Positions 23,828 to 32,124 of a stretch of DNA of 40,077 nt are shown here, piece after piece; the stretch's first letter is position 1, and every line of letters starts with the position of its first letter. Origin of the DNA: CAZART01 sp964487555 (lineage in GTDB: Bacteria > Bacteroidota > Rhodothermia > Rhodothermales > VXPQ01); NCBI GenBank assembly GCA_964487555.1, contig CAZART010000042.1, forward strand, positions 1-40,077. The letters run 5' to 3'. The translations under genes were made by a program, and so were the position numbers. The notes under the pieces were generated by a model that did no database searches, was not told where the DNA came from, and was given only the letters and a program-made list of their open reading frames with translations.

Positions 23828-24721
23828 CTACCAGAACATCTGCTTCATGCAAAAAACGGAGCCTCCGGCTTTCAGGAATTCACTCGTATCGACCTCTACC
23901 GGCTCAAAATCGGCTTTTCGGAGCAGAGCGTTGGTCTCTTCACAGCCCTGCTGAATGATCACGTGCTCACCGTCGGGTGAATGCGCATTGCAAGCGAAAC
24001 GTCGCCGGGCCTCGTCTTCAGGCGCCTCGATCACGCGTTCGAAAAAGTGACGAATCAGAGGCAGACCTTCGTCGTCAAAAGCCCCCGGATAGATCAGCAC
24101 GCTTCGCCGATCGAGGACGGAAAAACACGTATCGAGGTGATAGAAATCCGGGTCGTTCAGCCGAAGTAGCAAGACCCGCACGTCCAGAAGCTCGGATATC
24201 ACCTCGTAGGCCTCTCGGCTGGACCGGATGCCGTAGCCGCCCCACAGAAGGTATTTTTGCGGATGCCAGATGGCGTCGCCCATTCCCTCGAAGTCGTCGA
24301 CTCGCTGCTCGTCCAGATGGATGATTTCGTAGCCGATATTCCGGAAGAAGCGTTCAAAGTGCTCCACCTCGGGCCGCCGTTGAGGAGCGTGCATCCGACT
24401 CATCACCACACCACGCTTTCCGGTCCTGGGCCGGTAAAAGGGGAGCGTCTGATTGGCGCAAAATGCCATATCTGCCAGCCCCTCGACACCCTCCGCGACA
24501 TTGACCGTGAATCCCAGCGATTCATACGCGTCGTAGAGCACGCGCCACTCCCGGCCGGACTGCTGACCGTCCACCTCGCCGACGTGATCCGCCATGTGAG
24601 GATTGATCACGTATTCTACGTCGAAATGCGTAGGCGACGTGAGTAGAACCCGGCCAGGCCGCGGCAGCGACGGGCAGTCTTCCAGAGCGAAGTCGATCTG
24701 GGATGCTGATTCGTATACCAT
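23828..24721 (-). CDS. Amidinotransferase/dimethylargininase (DDAH) family protein
   Basis: 297 residues with the pentein fold. The ATG at 24721 has GGAAGG six bases upstream. Family residues seen: VINPHMADHVG (36-46), ADMAFCANQTLPFYRPR (83-99), GYEIIHLDEQRVDDFEGMGD (catalytic acidic pair, near 129-148), HLDTCFSVLD (catalytic His, about 196-205), and GGSVFCMKQMFW at the C-terminus with the nucleophilic Cys. It could hydrolyse dimethylarginine, arginine or a related guanidine, or transfer an amidino group. The set of motifs fits the DDAH-like branch common in environmental bacteria. It lies 36 bases after pgk on the same strand, so it may share that transcript. Confidence 0.88.
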   Translation of the reverse strand: MVYESASQIDFALEDCPSLPRPGRVLLTSPTHFDVEYVINPHMADHVGEVDGQQSGREWRVLYDAYESLGFTVNVAEGVEGLADMAFCANQTLPFYRPRTGKRGVVMSRMHAPQRRPEVEHFERFFRNIGYEIIHLDEQRVDDFEGMGDAIWHPQKYLLWGGYGIRSSREAYEVISELLDVRVLLLRLNDPDFYHLDTCFSVLDRRSVLIYPGAFDDEGLPLIRHFFERVIEAPEDEARRRFACNAHSPDGEHVIIQQGCEETNALLRKADFEPVEVDTSEFLKAGGSVFCMKQMFW

Positions 24722-24757
24722 AGACCTTCCGGGGTGCGGTTGCTGGGGTCGCTAAAT

Positions 24758-25960
24758 TTAATCTGGTTTTTCCGTCAGAGCCGCAATACCAGGTAGGGAT
24801 TTCCCTTCGAGGAATTCGAGCATTGCGCCGCCGCCTGTTGAAACGTGGCTGACCCGTTCGGAATACCCGGACTCGACGATTGCTGCGACGGAATCGCCGC
24901 CGCCTACGACGGTGAGGGCCCCCATGTCGGTCGCCTTCGCCATCGCTTCGGCGATGGCGAATGTACCCCTGGCGAAGTTGTCCATTTCGAACACGCCCAT
25001 CGGCCCGTTCCACACCATGGTCTTTGCGTTCAGGATCGACTCACTATACGCCGCAGCGGTTTCAGGACCGATGTCGAGCGCCATCCATCCGTCCGGAATG
25101 TCTCCGCTGACGGTCATCCGTTCGGCGTCGTTAGCGAATGCTTTCGCGATGACGTGATCCGAGGGCAGCCTGATCTTGGAGTCGGCTCTTTCGAAGACAT
25201 CGGCCGCCACCTCCAACTTGTCGTCTTCCACCTTCGAGGCGCCGACCCCGTGGCCGAGCGCCTTCAGGAACGTGTAGCTCATTGCACCGCCGATCAGCAG
25301 CGAGTCGACGTGTTCCAGAAGGTTTTCAATAACGCCGATCTTGTCGGAAACCTTAGCACCGCCCAGAACCGCCACGTAGGGATGTTCCGGCTGGTCGATC
25401 AGTTTAGAAAGATAATCGACTTCCTTCTGAAGTAGATATCCCTGCGCGGCCTTCTGCACTTTGTGGGCGACTCCTTCGGTGGATGCATGCGCCCGATGGG
25501 CCGACCCGAATGCGTCGTTTACATATAGATCTCCGAGCCTGGCGAGCTGAGCGGCCAGATCGTCGTCGTTTTTCGTTTCGCCCGGTTCGAACCTCGTGTT
25601 TTCGAGAAGGAGGACCCCGCCCTCCGGCAGCTCGCGAGCGGTTTCTTCGACGACCGATCCGACGGTGCTGCTGATGAATCGAACGCGGTCGCTCAGGAGT
25701 TCCTGGAGCCGTTCAGCAACCGGGGTGAGGCTGAATTCAGGTTTCGGCTCGCCTTTTGGGCGCCCGAGGTGACTCATCAGTAGGACTTTGCCGCCCCGCT
25801 CCTGAATCGCACGGATCGTCGGCAGCGCCGCACGAATTCGTGAATCGTCGCCCACCACCAGGGTGCCGTTCTCGCCCTCCTTGAGGGGAACATTGAAATC
25901 GACCCGAACCAGAACGCGTTTCCCGGAGACGTCGAGGTCGTCAATCGTTAGTTTGCTCAT
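24758..25960 (-). CDS. pgk: Phosphoglycerate kinase
   Basis: 400 residues, full length. It transfers the acyl phosphate of 1,3-bisphosphoglycerate to ADP in glycolysis. Signatures: KRVLVRVDFNVP (14-25), HLGRPKGEPKPEFSLTPVAE (64-83), AFGSAHRAHAST, VAVLGGAKVSDKIGVIENL, LLIGGAMSYTFLKALG, and the nucleotide loop near WNGPMGVFE and VVGGGDSVAAI close to the end. The start ATG is followed by SKLTIDDLD, as usual. It lies downstream of gap with a hairpin between them. Confidence 0.98.
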   Translation of the reverse strand: MSKLTIDDLDVSGKRVLVRVDFNVPLKEGENGTLVVGDDSRIRAALPTIRAIQERGGKVLLMSHLGRPKGEPKPEFSLTPVAERLQELLSDRVRFISSTVGSVVEETARELPEGGVLLLENTRFEPGETKNDDDLAAQLARLGDLYVNDAFGSAHRAHASTEGVAHKVQKAAQGYLLQKEVDYLSKLIDQPEHPYVAVLGGAKVSDKIGVIENLLEHVDSLLIGGAMSYTFLKALGHGVGASKVEDDKLEVAADVFERADSKIRLPSDHVIAKAFANDAERMTVSGDIPDGWMALDIGPETAAAYSESILNAKTMVWNGPMGVFEMDNFARGTFAIAEAMAKATDMGALTVVGGGDSVAAIVESGYSERVSHVSTGGGAMLEFLEGKSLPGIAALTEKPD

Positions 25961-25992
25961 TGCATGAAAGCCCGTTATGCTGTGATACTAAA

Positions 25993-26023
25993 ACGGGAGA
26001 ACGAACCGCGTCCGCTCTCCCGT
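25993..26023 (-). terminator. Hairpin between gap and pgk (partial terminator or processing site)
   Basis: ACGGGAGA and TCTCCCGT pair perfectly (8 bp) around a 15-base loop. Read on the minus strand the stem is followed by TTTTAG, a short T run. It is 21 bases after the gap stop codon. It could reduce read-through to pgk or protect the gap mRNA; the short T run makes complete termination uncertain. Confidence 0.6.
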
Positions 26024-26043
26024 CTAGTGGCCGGTGGCCGGAA

Positions 26044-27057
26044 TTAAGCCGGTTGGGCGACTTTCATGACCTTCATGACGAGTTCGGCCGTGCGGCATGA
26101 GTAGCCCCATTCATTGTCGTACCAGCCGACGACCTTCACGAGCGATCCGGAAGCCATCGTAGACTGCGAATCAAAGATGCAGGAGTGCGGATTATGGATA
26201 ATGTCCATTGAAACCAGCGGATCTTCGCTGTACTCCAGGATGCCTTCGAGCTCTCCGGCCGCTTCGCGAAAAGCGGCGTTGACCTCATCCTCGGTGACGT
26301 CCTGTCCGAGCTGCGCGGTCAAATCCGTAATGGATCCAGCCGGCGTCGGCACGCGAAGCGCCATTCCGTCGAGCTTGCCCTGAAGGTGAGGAAGCACCAG
26401 GCCGACCGCCTTCGCGGCGCCCGTTGTCGTGGGGATGATCGACAGGGCCGCAGCGCGGGCTCGCCGCAGATCGCTGTGGGGTCCATCAACGAGTGCCTGG
26501 TCTGCCGTGTAGGCATGAACGGTCGTCATGAAGCCGCTCTCGACGCCGAACCGGTCGTCGAGGACCTTCACCATGGGAGCGAGGCAGTTCGTCGTGCAGC
26601 TTGCGTTGGAGACGACCTCTTCGTCGCCGGTCAGCACGTCGTCATTGACGCCGAGGACAATGGTCGCATCCATCTGCCCCTGGCCGGGAGCGGAAATGAT
26701 GACCTTCTTCGCTCCGGCCGCGATGTGCTGTGCCGCCTTTTCACGAGACCGAAAGATCCCGGTCGACTCGACAATGACCTCCGCGCCCAGCTCTCCCCAG
26801 GGCAGCCTGGATGGGTCGCGTTCGGCGAAAACCCTGAATCGGTCGCCGTTTACGACGAGATGGTCACCGTCGACGTTGATTTCGCCTGGAAACCGGCCGT
26901 GTACCGAATCGAACTTGAAAAGGTGGGCGAGGGTTTTGGCATCCGTAAGGTCGTTGACTCCTACGATGTCGATGCCGCCTAAATTACGCTCGAGGATGGA
27001 GCGAAAAACGAGACGGCCGATGCGTCCGAACCCATTGATGCCAAGTTTAATAGCCAT
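26044..27057 (-). CDS. gap: Glyceraldehyde-3-phosphate dehydrogenase, type I
   Basis: 337 residues. NAD-binding GINGFGRIGR (6-15) begins right after the start, and VGVNDLTD (33-40) has the Asp expected for NAD preference. The catalytic site is SNASCTTNCLAP (150-161) with C154 as nucleophile and H181 in TVHAYTADQ. The C-terminus has WYDNEWGYSCRTAELV. AAAGGAGAACAG lies just upstream of the ATG at 27057. It is the first gene of a gap-pgk-amidinotransferase series on this strand and is divergent from the TPR gene. Confidence 0.98.
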   Translation of the reverse strand: MAIKLGINGFGRIGRLVFRSILERNLGGIDIVGVNDLTDAKTLAHLFKFDSVHGRFPGEINVDGDHLVVNGDRFRVFAERDPSRLPWGELGAEVIVESTGIFRSREKAAQHIAAGAKKVIISAPGQGQMDATIVLGVNDDVLTGDEEVVSNASCTTNCLAPMVKVLDDRFGVESGFMTTVHAYTADQALVDGPHSDLRRARAAALSIIPTTTGAAKAVGLVLPHLQGKLDGMALRVPTPAGSITDLTAQLGQDVTEDEVNAAFREAAGELEGILEYSEDPLVSMDIIHNPHSCIFDSQSTMASGSLVKVVGWYDNEWGYSCRTAELVMKVMKVAQPA

Positions 27058-27384
27058 CGGGGCTGTTCTCCTTTATGATGGGTAATGATCGACGAATGTG
27101 GGTGTGAAGGATTCGCGGTGCAGCGTCCATGTAGAGCGACCGCGGCCGAGAAATTCTGAATGTTCGCAAATAAATAAACGGAAGCGGCGCAACAGCGATC
27201 CACATTCCGAACGAGTTATTTGGTGAAATTCGTGTCGAGACGACACCGGACGATTTCTGGAAGCCCTTTTCGCGGAAACGATGTTTTGGTGCCGCGTACA
27301 AGCGAGCGCCGTCTTGTAATCGGTTTTACCGCAGCCGATCTTATCCAGTCTTTTTGCGGCTCGATCAACGTGATTTAGGATTCC
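27058..27384. other. Intergenic promoter region between gap and the TPR gene
   Basis: 327 bases between divergent genes. It contains the gap Shine-Dalgarno (AAAGGAGAACAG on the minus strand). On the minus strand TTTATTTATTTG (near 27168-27179), with a TTG about 13-17 bases upstream, is a loose match to a Bacteroidota promoter; an exact TAnnTTTG is not present. No other structure stands out. Confidence 0.4.
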
Positions 27385-28089
27385 ATGTCTACGCTAAATC
27401 CCCCCAAACGGATTTCAAAGAAGCACGAGCTACGTGAGGATGCCGTCATTACGTCGTATGCTCGGGCGTGGGGCTATTTCGACCAGAATCGAAAGCTCGT
27501 GTACGGCGCTCTCGCCGGCCTGGTTGTCTTGGTGGCTCTCGTAGTCGGTTACGTCTTGTACCAGAATCAGCAGTCGCAAGAAGCTGAGGAGCACCTCGCC
27601 AGGATTATCGTGGTTTACGAGGAAGGCTCCTATCAAGAGGCCCTTGACGGTACGCCCGAAAACCTTGGTTTGCTGGAAATCGCCGAAGAATATGGGAGCA
27701 GCACGGCGGGTAACCTTGCCCATTTTTACGCGGCCGATGCGCTGTATAATCTGGGAGAATACGAGCGGGCGCTTGAGCATTTCCAGGAGTTCGACAAGCC
27801 GGAGGGCTTTCTTGGCGCGAGTGCGATCGCCGGCGCGGCCGCGGTGCACGAGAACCAGGGCGACTACGAGCGCGCGGCCGACCTATACGCGGATGCGGCT
27901 CGTTTCTTCGAGAATCCGCTTAGCTCGCCTCAATATCTCCTGAGTGCCGGACGTGCCTACGAGTCCGCGGGCAACTACGCGGAGGCGCAGAGGGCGTATG
28001 AAAAGATCCGGAATGATTATCCCGATTCGAACGTGGCCAGCCAGATAGATGTGTACATCGCACGGGCAGCGGCCAAGCAGAATTCGTAG
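27385..28089 (+). CDS. Membrane-anchored TPR protein (YfgM-like)
   Basis: 234 residues. A basic N-terminus (about 35 residues, cytoplasmic) is followed by one membrane segment (LVYGALAGLVVLVALVVGYVLY, about 38-59) and a periplasmic TPR solenoid: LAHFYAADALYNLGEYERAL, VHENQGDYERAADLYADAAR, and GRAYESAGNYAEAQRAYEKI. The arrangement matches the ancillary SecYEG/BamB-region TPR protein YfgM; function by analogy may be in envelope protein traffic. It is followed 23 bases later by the NtrC-type gene. Confidence 0.85.
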   Translation: MSTLNPPKRISKKHELREDAVITSYARAWGYFDQNRKLVYGALAGLVVLVALVVGYVLYQNQQSQEAEEHLARIIVVYEEGSYQEALDGTPENLGLLEIAEEYGSSTAGNLAHFYAADALYNLGEYERALEHFQEFDKPEGFLGASAIAGAAAVHENQGDYERAADLYADAARFFENPLSSPQYLLSAGRAYESAGNYAEAQRAYEKIRNDYPDSNVASQIDVYIARAAAKQNS

Positions 28090-28112
28090 CGTATAACCAG
28101 TGTAGCCGGCCC

Positions 28113-29489
28113 ATGCCCACGATTCTCGTTGTCGACGACGAGCCCAGTATTCGGCGTACTCTTCGCGAGATTCTCGAGTACGAGAATTTTCAGGTGGAGG
28201 AGGCGGTGGATGGAGAAGAGGCGCTGCAGAAGATGCGGGGCAACCAGTACGATCTCGTGATGCTGGACGTGAAGATGCCCAAGAGGGACGGCATGGAGGT
28301 CCTCGAGACGGCGCGTGATGAGATGCCGGAGGTCCCCATCATCATGATATCAGGCCACGGCACGATAGAGACGGCCGTAGAGTCGACGAAGCTCGGCGCA
28401 TTCGATTTCATCGAGAAGCCACCGGATCTCAACCGGATGCTTCTGACGGTACGAAACGCCCTCGACCGTGGTGAGCTCGAGGTGGCCAACCGCCGGATGC
28501 GCCAGGCCATCGAAGAATATGAAGGCGAATTGACGCCGATCCTCGGAGAGAGTTCGCCGATTTCTCGCATCAAGGAGACCATCGAGCGGGTTGCTCCCTC
28601 CGAGGCCCGCGTGCTTATCACCGGCGAGCCGGGCACGGGCAAAGAACTCGTCGCGAAGTGGATACATCATCTATCCTCCCGGAAAGAATGTCCGATGGTG
28701 GAGGTGAACTGCGCCGCCATTCCGAGTGAGCTGATCGAGAGTGAGCTGTTCGGGCATGAAAAAGGGGCCTTTACCGGTGCCACGAAGCAACGGATCGGCA
28801 AATTCGAACAGGCAGACGGCGGTACCCTCTTCCTCGACGAGATCGGGGACATGAGCCTTTCGGCCCAGGCCAAAGTGCTTCGTGCGCTCCAGGAGAGCAA
28901 GATTCAGCGGGTCGGCGGCGACCGCAACATTACCGTGAGTGTCCGCGTGGTCTGCGCGACGAACAAGGACCTTCTCTATCAGATCGGGGAAAATCTATTT
29001 CGCGAGGACCTCTACCACCGCATCAGCGTGATTCTGATTCACGTGCCTCCGCTGCGCGACCGCCGCGAAGACGTGCCGATCATCGCCCGTCATTTCTGCG
29101 ACCGCCTTGCGCGGCGCAACGGCCTTCCGGGCAAGCATTTCGCCGACGGGGCCCTCGAACGACTCAAGAAGCAAGAGTGGCGAGGTAACGTGCGCGAGCT
29201 TCAGAATGTGGTCGAGCGCCTGATCGTCCTGACGCAGAAGGACGAAATCACGGCGGAGGACGTCGACCGCTACGTTCGTCCGGGCGCGGCTACGGCCGAT
29301 CCCCTTCAGAATTTGCTCGAGCAGTATGACGAGTTCAGCGATTTCCGCGATATGGCCGAGAAGATCTTCATTCAGAGGAAGCTGGACGAGTTTGAATGGA
29401 ATGTCAGTCGGACGGCCGACTCCATCGGCATTCAGCGCTCGCATCTCTATAATAAGATGAATAAGTATGGGATCGAGCGGGACGAGTAA
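28113..29489 (+). CDS. Sigma-54-dependent response regulator (NtrC family)
   Basis: 458 residues. Receiver domain at 1-120 with phosphoacceptor D52 (MLDVKMPKRDG), D8/D9 acidic pocket and K102 (FDFIEKPPDL). The AAA+ domain has Walker A GEPGTGKE (171-178), the sigma-54-contacting GAFTGA (218-223), Walker B LFLDEIGD (239-246) and the arginine finger region FREDLYHR. The Fis-type HTH is at about 425-452 (VSRTADSIGIQRSHLYNKMN). It activates promoters recognised by sigma-54 RNA polymerase after phosphorylation. No histidine kinase is adjacent, so the cognate kinase is unknown. It may be co-transcribed with the TPR gene and lolD. Confidence 0.96.
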   Translation: MPTILVVDDEPSIRRTLREILEYENFQVEEAVDGEEALQKMRGNQYDLVMLDVKMPKRDGMEVLETARDEMPEVPIIMISGHGTIETAVESTKLGAFDFIEKPPDLNRMLLTVRNALDRGELEVANRRMRQAIEEYEGELTPILGESSPISRIKETIERVAPSEARVLITGEPGTGKELVAKWIHHLSSRKECPMVEVNCAAIPSELIESELFGHEKGAFTGATKQRIGKFEQADGGTLFLDEIGDMSLSAQAKVLRALQESKIQRVGGDRNITVSVRVVCATNKDLLYQIGENLFREDLYHRISVILIHVPPLRDRREDVPIIARHFCDRLARRNGLPGKHFADGALERLKKQEWRGNVRELQNVVERLIVLTQKDEITAEDVDRYVRPGAATADPLQNLLEQYDEFSDFRDMAEKIFIQRKLDEFEWNVSRTADSIGIQRSHLYNKMNKYGIERDE

Positions 29490-29550
29490 CACGCTGGACC
29501 GTTCTTCGACATCCACAAAAACCCGCTTAGTCTTGCGCGAGGCGAATCGA

Positions 29551-30264
29551 ATGGGGGATCAGAAGGATGCCTTTCTCGTCGCGCGAGGTGTGGAGAAGAG
29601 CTATCCGACGGGTGCAGGCGGCCGCCTCGACGTGCTCCGCGGCATCGACCTCGATGCGCGTTCGGGCGAGGTGATCGCGGTCGTCGGGGAAAGCGGAACG
29701 GGCAAGAGTACGCTGCTTCATATGCTCGGCGCGCTCGATCGGCCGGATGCCGGCACCATATTGTACCGCGGCGAGGATATCTTCCAAAAGGGCGATGAGG
29801 AACTGGCCGCTTTCCGAAACCGGGAAATCGGATTCATCTTCCAGTTTCACCACCTGTTGCCGGAGTTCACGGCCCTCGAGAACGTAGCGATGCCTGCCCT
29901 CATTCGTCATCAGCGGCTTTCGGACGTGCGTGGGCGTGCGATGGAGCTGCTTATGACGCTGGGGCTCGACGATCGTGCTACACACCGTCCGTCGGAGCTG
30001 TCCGGCGGCGAGCAGCAGCGTGTGGCGGTGGCGCGTGCCTTGATGAACGAGCCCGGACTCGTACTGGCGGATGAGCCCACGGGCAATCTGGACACGAAGA
30101 CAGCTGACCGGTTGCATGAGGAGATATTGCGACTCAGCCGGTCGTTCGACCACACGTTTGTGATCGCGACCCATAACCTGGCCCTTGCCGCCATCGCAGA
30201 TCGAGTGTTGAGATTGGAGCAAGGCACGCTGGAGCAAGTAGAGACCGTTGCCGGCGGCGATTAG
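29551..30264 (+). CDS. lolD: LolD-like ATP-binding protein of the lipoprotein-release ABC transporter
   Basis: 237 residues from the ATG at 29551, which has a GAGG about 9 bases upstream; the frame is open to 29467 but overlaps the regulator gene. Walker A is GESGTGKS (46-53), the signature is LSGGEQQR (150-157), and Walker B is LVLADEPTGNLD. FIFQFHHLLPEFTALENV is a characteristic LolD segment. It would drive extraction of lipoproteins from the inner membrane for delivery to the outer membrane. The membrane partner LolC/E is not in the window. Sequence-related ATPases of the MacB type share most motifs, so the gene symbol is probable. Confidence 0.88.
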   Translation: MGDQKDAFLVARGVEKSYPTGAGGRLDVLRGIDLDARSGEVIAVVGESGTGKSTLLHMLGALDRPDAGTILYRGEDIFQKGDEELAAFRNREIGFIFQFHHLLPEFTALENVAMPALIRHQRLSDVRGRAMELLMTLGLDDRATHRPSELSGGEQQRVAVARALMNEPGLVLADEPTGNLDTKTADRLHEEILRLSRSFDHTFVIATHNLALAAIADRVLRLEQGTLEQVETVAGGD

Positions 30265-30332
30265 GCGTATCGAACGTCTCGGCTATACTTGCGTTAGATG
30301 GGCGAATTCCTCCACACCGATTCCATCCCCAC

Positions 30333-31328
30333 ATGGCTGAGATTCCCGTACTCGATTCTGCCGTAGGATTTATCGATGAGCGCGTTGATCCGATCCTCGA
30401 CCTTTTCGAGGAGATCCGGCGGCTGAAGGACGAGAAGAATGCCGTCCTCCTGGCGCACTACTATCAAGAGGCGGCCATCCAAGACATTGCCGATTTCGTG
30501 GGCGATTCCCTTGGTCTGTCGCGAAAGGCGGCGGAGACGGATGCCGACGTTATCGTTTTCGCGGGCGTACATTTCATGGCCGAGACGGCGAAGATTCTTA
30601 ACCCGACGAAAAAAGTCCTCTTACCGGACCTGAATGCAGGCTGTTCGCTGGCGGATTCATGCCCGGCGCCCGACCTCGCCGCGTTCAAAGAAAAATATCC
30701 GGATCACATCGTGGTGTCTTACATCAATTGTACGGCCGGCGTGAAGGCGTTGAGCGACATCATTTGCACGTCGTCGAACGCCGTGCAATTGATCCATCAA
30801 ATCCCTGAGGATCAGCCGATTCTTTTTGCGCCGGACCGCAATCTGGGTCGCTACTTAATTCGTGAGACCGGACGGGATATGGTGCTTTGGGACGGTGTCT
30901 GCATCGTGCACGAGACGTTCAGCGAGCAAAAGCTGCTGCGCTTAAAAATGCGGCACCCCCAGGCGCTCGTGCTGGCCCATCCCGAATGCGAGGAAGTCGT
31001 GCTGCGGCACGCCGATCACGTGGGATCGACCAGTTCGATCCGCAGGTTCGCTCGTGAAAGTGCCCACACGGAGTTTATCGTAGCGACGGAGGAGGGCATT
31101 CTCCACACGATGCGGAAGGACAGTCCGAACAAGACGTTCATCCCCGCCCTTCCGGAGAGCGGTTGCAATTGCAGCCAGTGCCCCCATATGCGCCTCAACA
31201 CACTCGAGAAGCTCTATCTCTGTCTAAAGCACGAGGTGCCCGAGATTACGATGGACGAGGAAACGCGCGTCAAGGCGCTGCGGCCGATCGAGCGAATGCT
31301 GGAGATGAGTGTGGGCGTGGTGACGTGA
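30333..31328 (+). CDS. nadA: Quinolinate synthase A
   Basis: 331 residues. It condenses iminoaspartate with dihydroxyacetone phosphate to quinolinate in NAD synthesis and carries a [4Fe-4S] cluster. Seen: LLAHYYQEAAIQDIADFVGD (39-58), VHFMAETAKILNP, DLNAGCSLADSC (C104), AHPECEE (C219), and SGCNCSQCPHM (C278/C280/C283, the last likely the third cluster ligand). Other known steps (nadB, nadC) are not in the window. It follows lolD with a 68-base gap on the same strand. Confidence 0.97.
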   Translation: MAEIPVLDSAVGFIDERVDPILDLFEEIRRLKDEKNAVLLAHYYQEAAIQDIADFVGDSLGLSRKAAETDADVIVFAGVHFMAETAKILNPTKKVLLPDLNAGCSLADSCPAPDLAAFKEKYPDHIVVSYINCTAGVKALSDIICTSSNAVQLIHQIPEDQPILFAPDRNLGRYLIRETGRDMVLWDGVCIVHETFSEQKLLRLKMRHPQALVLAHPECEEVVLRHADHVGSTSSIRRFARESAHTEFIVATEEGILHTMRKDSPNKTFIPALPESGCNCSQCPHMRLNTLEKLYLCLKHEVPEITMDEETRVKALRPIERMLEMSVGVVT

Positions 31329-31421
31329 TGACCGCCTGCATTCGCCAGGCTACGTCGCTAAAAATTCGCTGTGGTCGTCGACGATTCGTCGTGCCTTTTC
31401 TTCGCTGAACGTGCGTGCGTT

Positions 31422-32081
31422 TCATTTCGACGTGACGCCGCGTTTTGAGCAGACATCATCGAGAGGACAGATCGGGCATTTCGGTGAGCGCGCCACGCAG
31501 ATCTTCCGGCCGTGCCAGATCAGCGCGTGGCCGAGAAAAATCCAGTCCTCGCGTGGAAACACGTCCATCAAATCACGTTCGACTTTCTCCGGCTTCTTCT
31601 CGTCGCTGAGCCCGATACGATAGCCGACACGCTTCACGTGCGTGTCGACGACGAAGCCAACGGGCTTCTGAAAATACGTTCCGAGGACGACGTTCGCCGT
31701 CTTCCGTGCGACGCCGGGTAGCTGCATGAGAGCGTCCATGGTTTCGGGCACGTTGCCGCCATGTTCCTCCAAGATCTTGTTTGCCGCGGCGATTACGTGT
31801 TTTGTCTTGTTTCGAAAGAAGCCCGTCGAACGGATCTCTTGCTGAAATGCCTCCGGATCTGCTTCCGCGAAGTCTTCAATGGTTCTGTACTTGTCAAAAA
31901 GCGTTTCGGTGACGCGGTTCACGTTGGCATCCGTAGACTGTGCAGAGAGGATCGTCGCAATCAGCAACTCGTGCGCGTTGGAGTAGTTCAGGGCGCAGTG
32001 GGCATCGGGATACGTATCGTGCATCGCCTGCTGCGTGCGCGCGGCGAGCATGGCGCGGTAGGAAGGGGAAGCCTTGTTCAT
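31422..32081 (-). CDS. nth: Endonuclease III
   Basis: 219 residues. A DNA glycosylase/AP lyase that removes oxidised pyrimidines. The helix-hairpin-helix is LPGVARKTANVV (121-132) with catalytic K127, followed by D146 in VVDTHVKRV. The iron-sulfur cluster is C195-x6-C202-x2-C205-x5-C211. Length and order match E. coli Nth. It is convergent with nadA. Confidence 0.97.
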   Translation of the reverse strand: MNKASPSYRAMLAARTQQAMHDTYPDAHCALNYSNAHELLIATILSAQSTDANVNRVTETLFDKYRTIEDFAEADPEAFQQEIRSTGFFRNKTKHVIAAANKILEEHGGNVPETMDALMQLPGVARKTANVVLGTYFQKPVGFVVDTHVKRVGYRIGLSDEKKPEKVERDLMDVFPREDWIFLGHALIWHGRKICVARSPKCPICPLDDVCSKRGVTSK

Positions 32082-32124
32082 CCTTGGATAGCCGTGTCTG
32101 CTTAGATCCTAAGCCCGCCGATCT

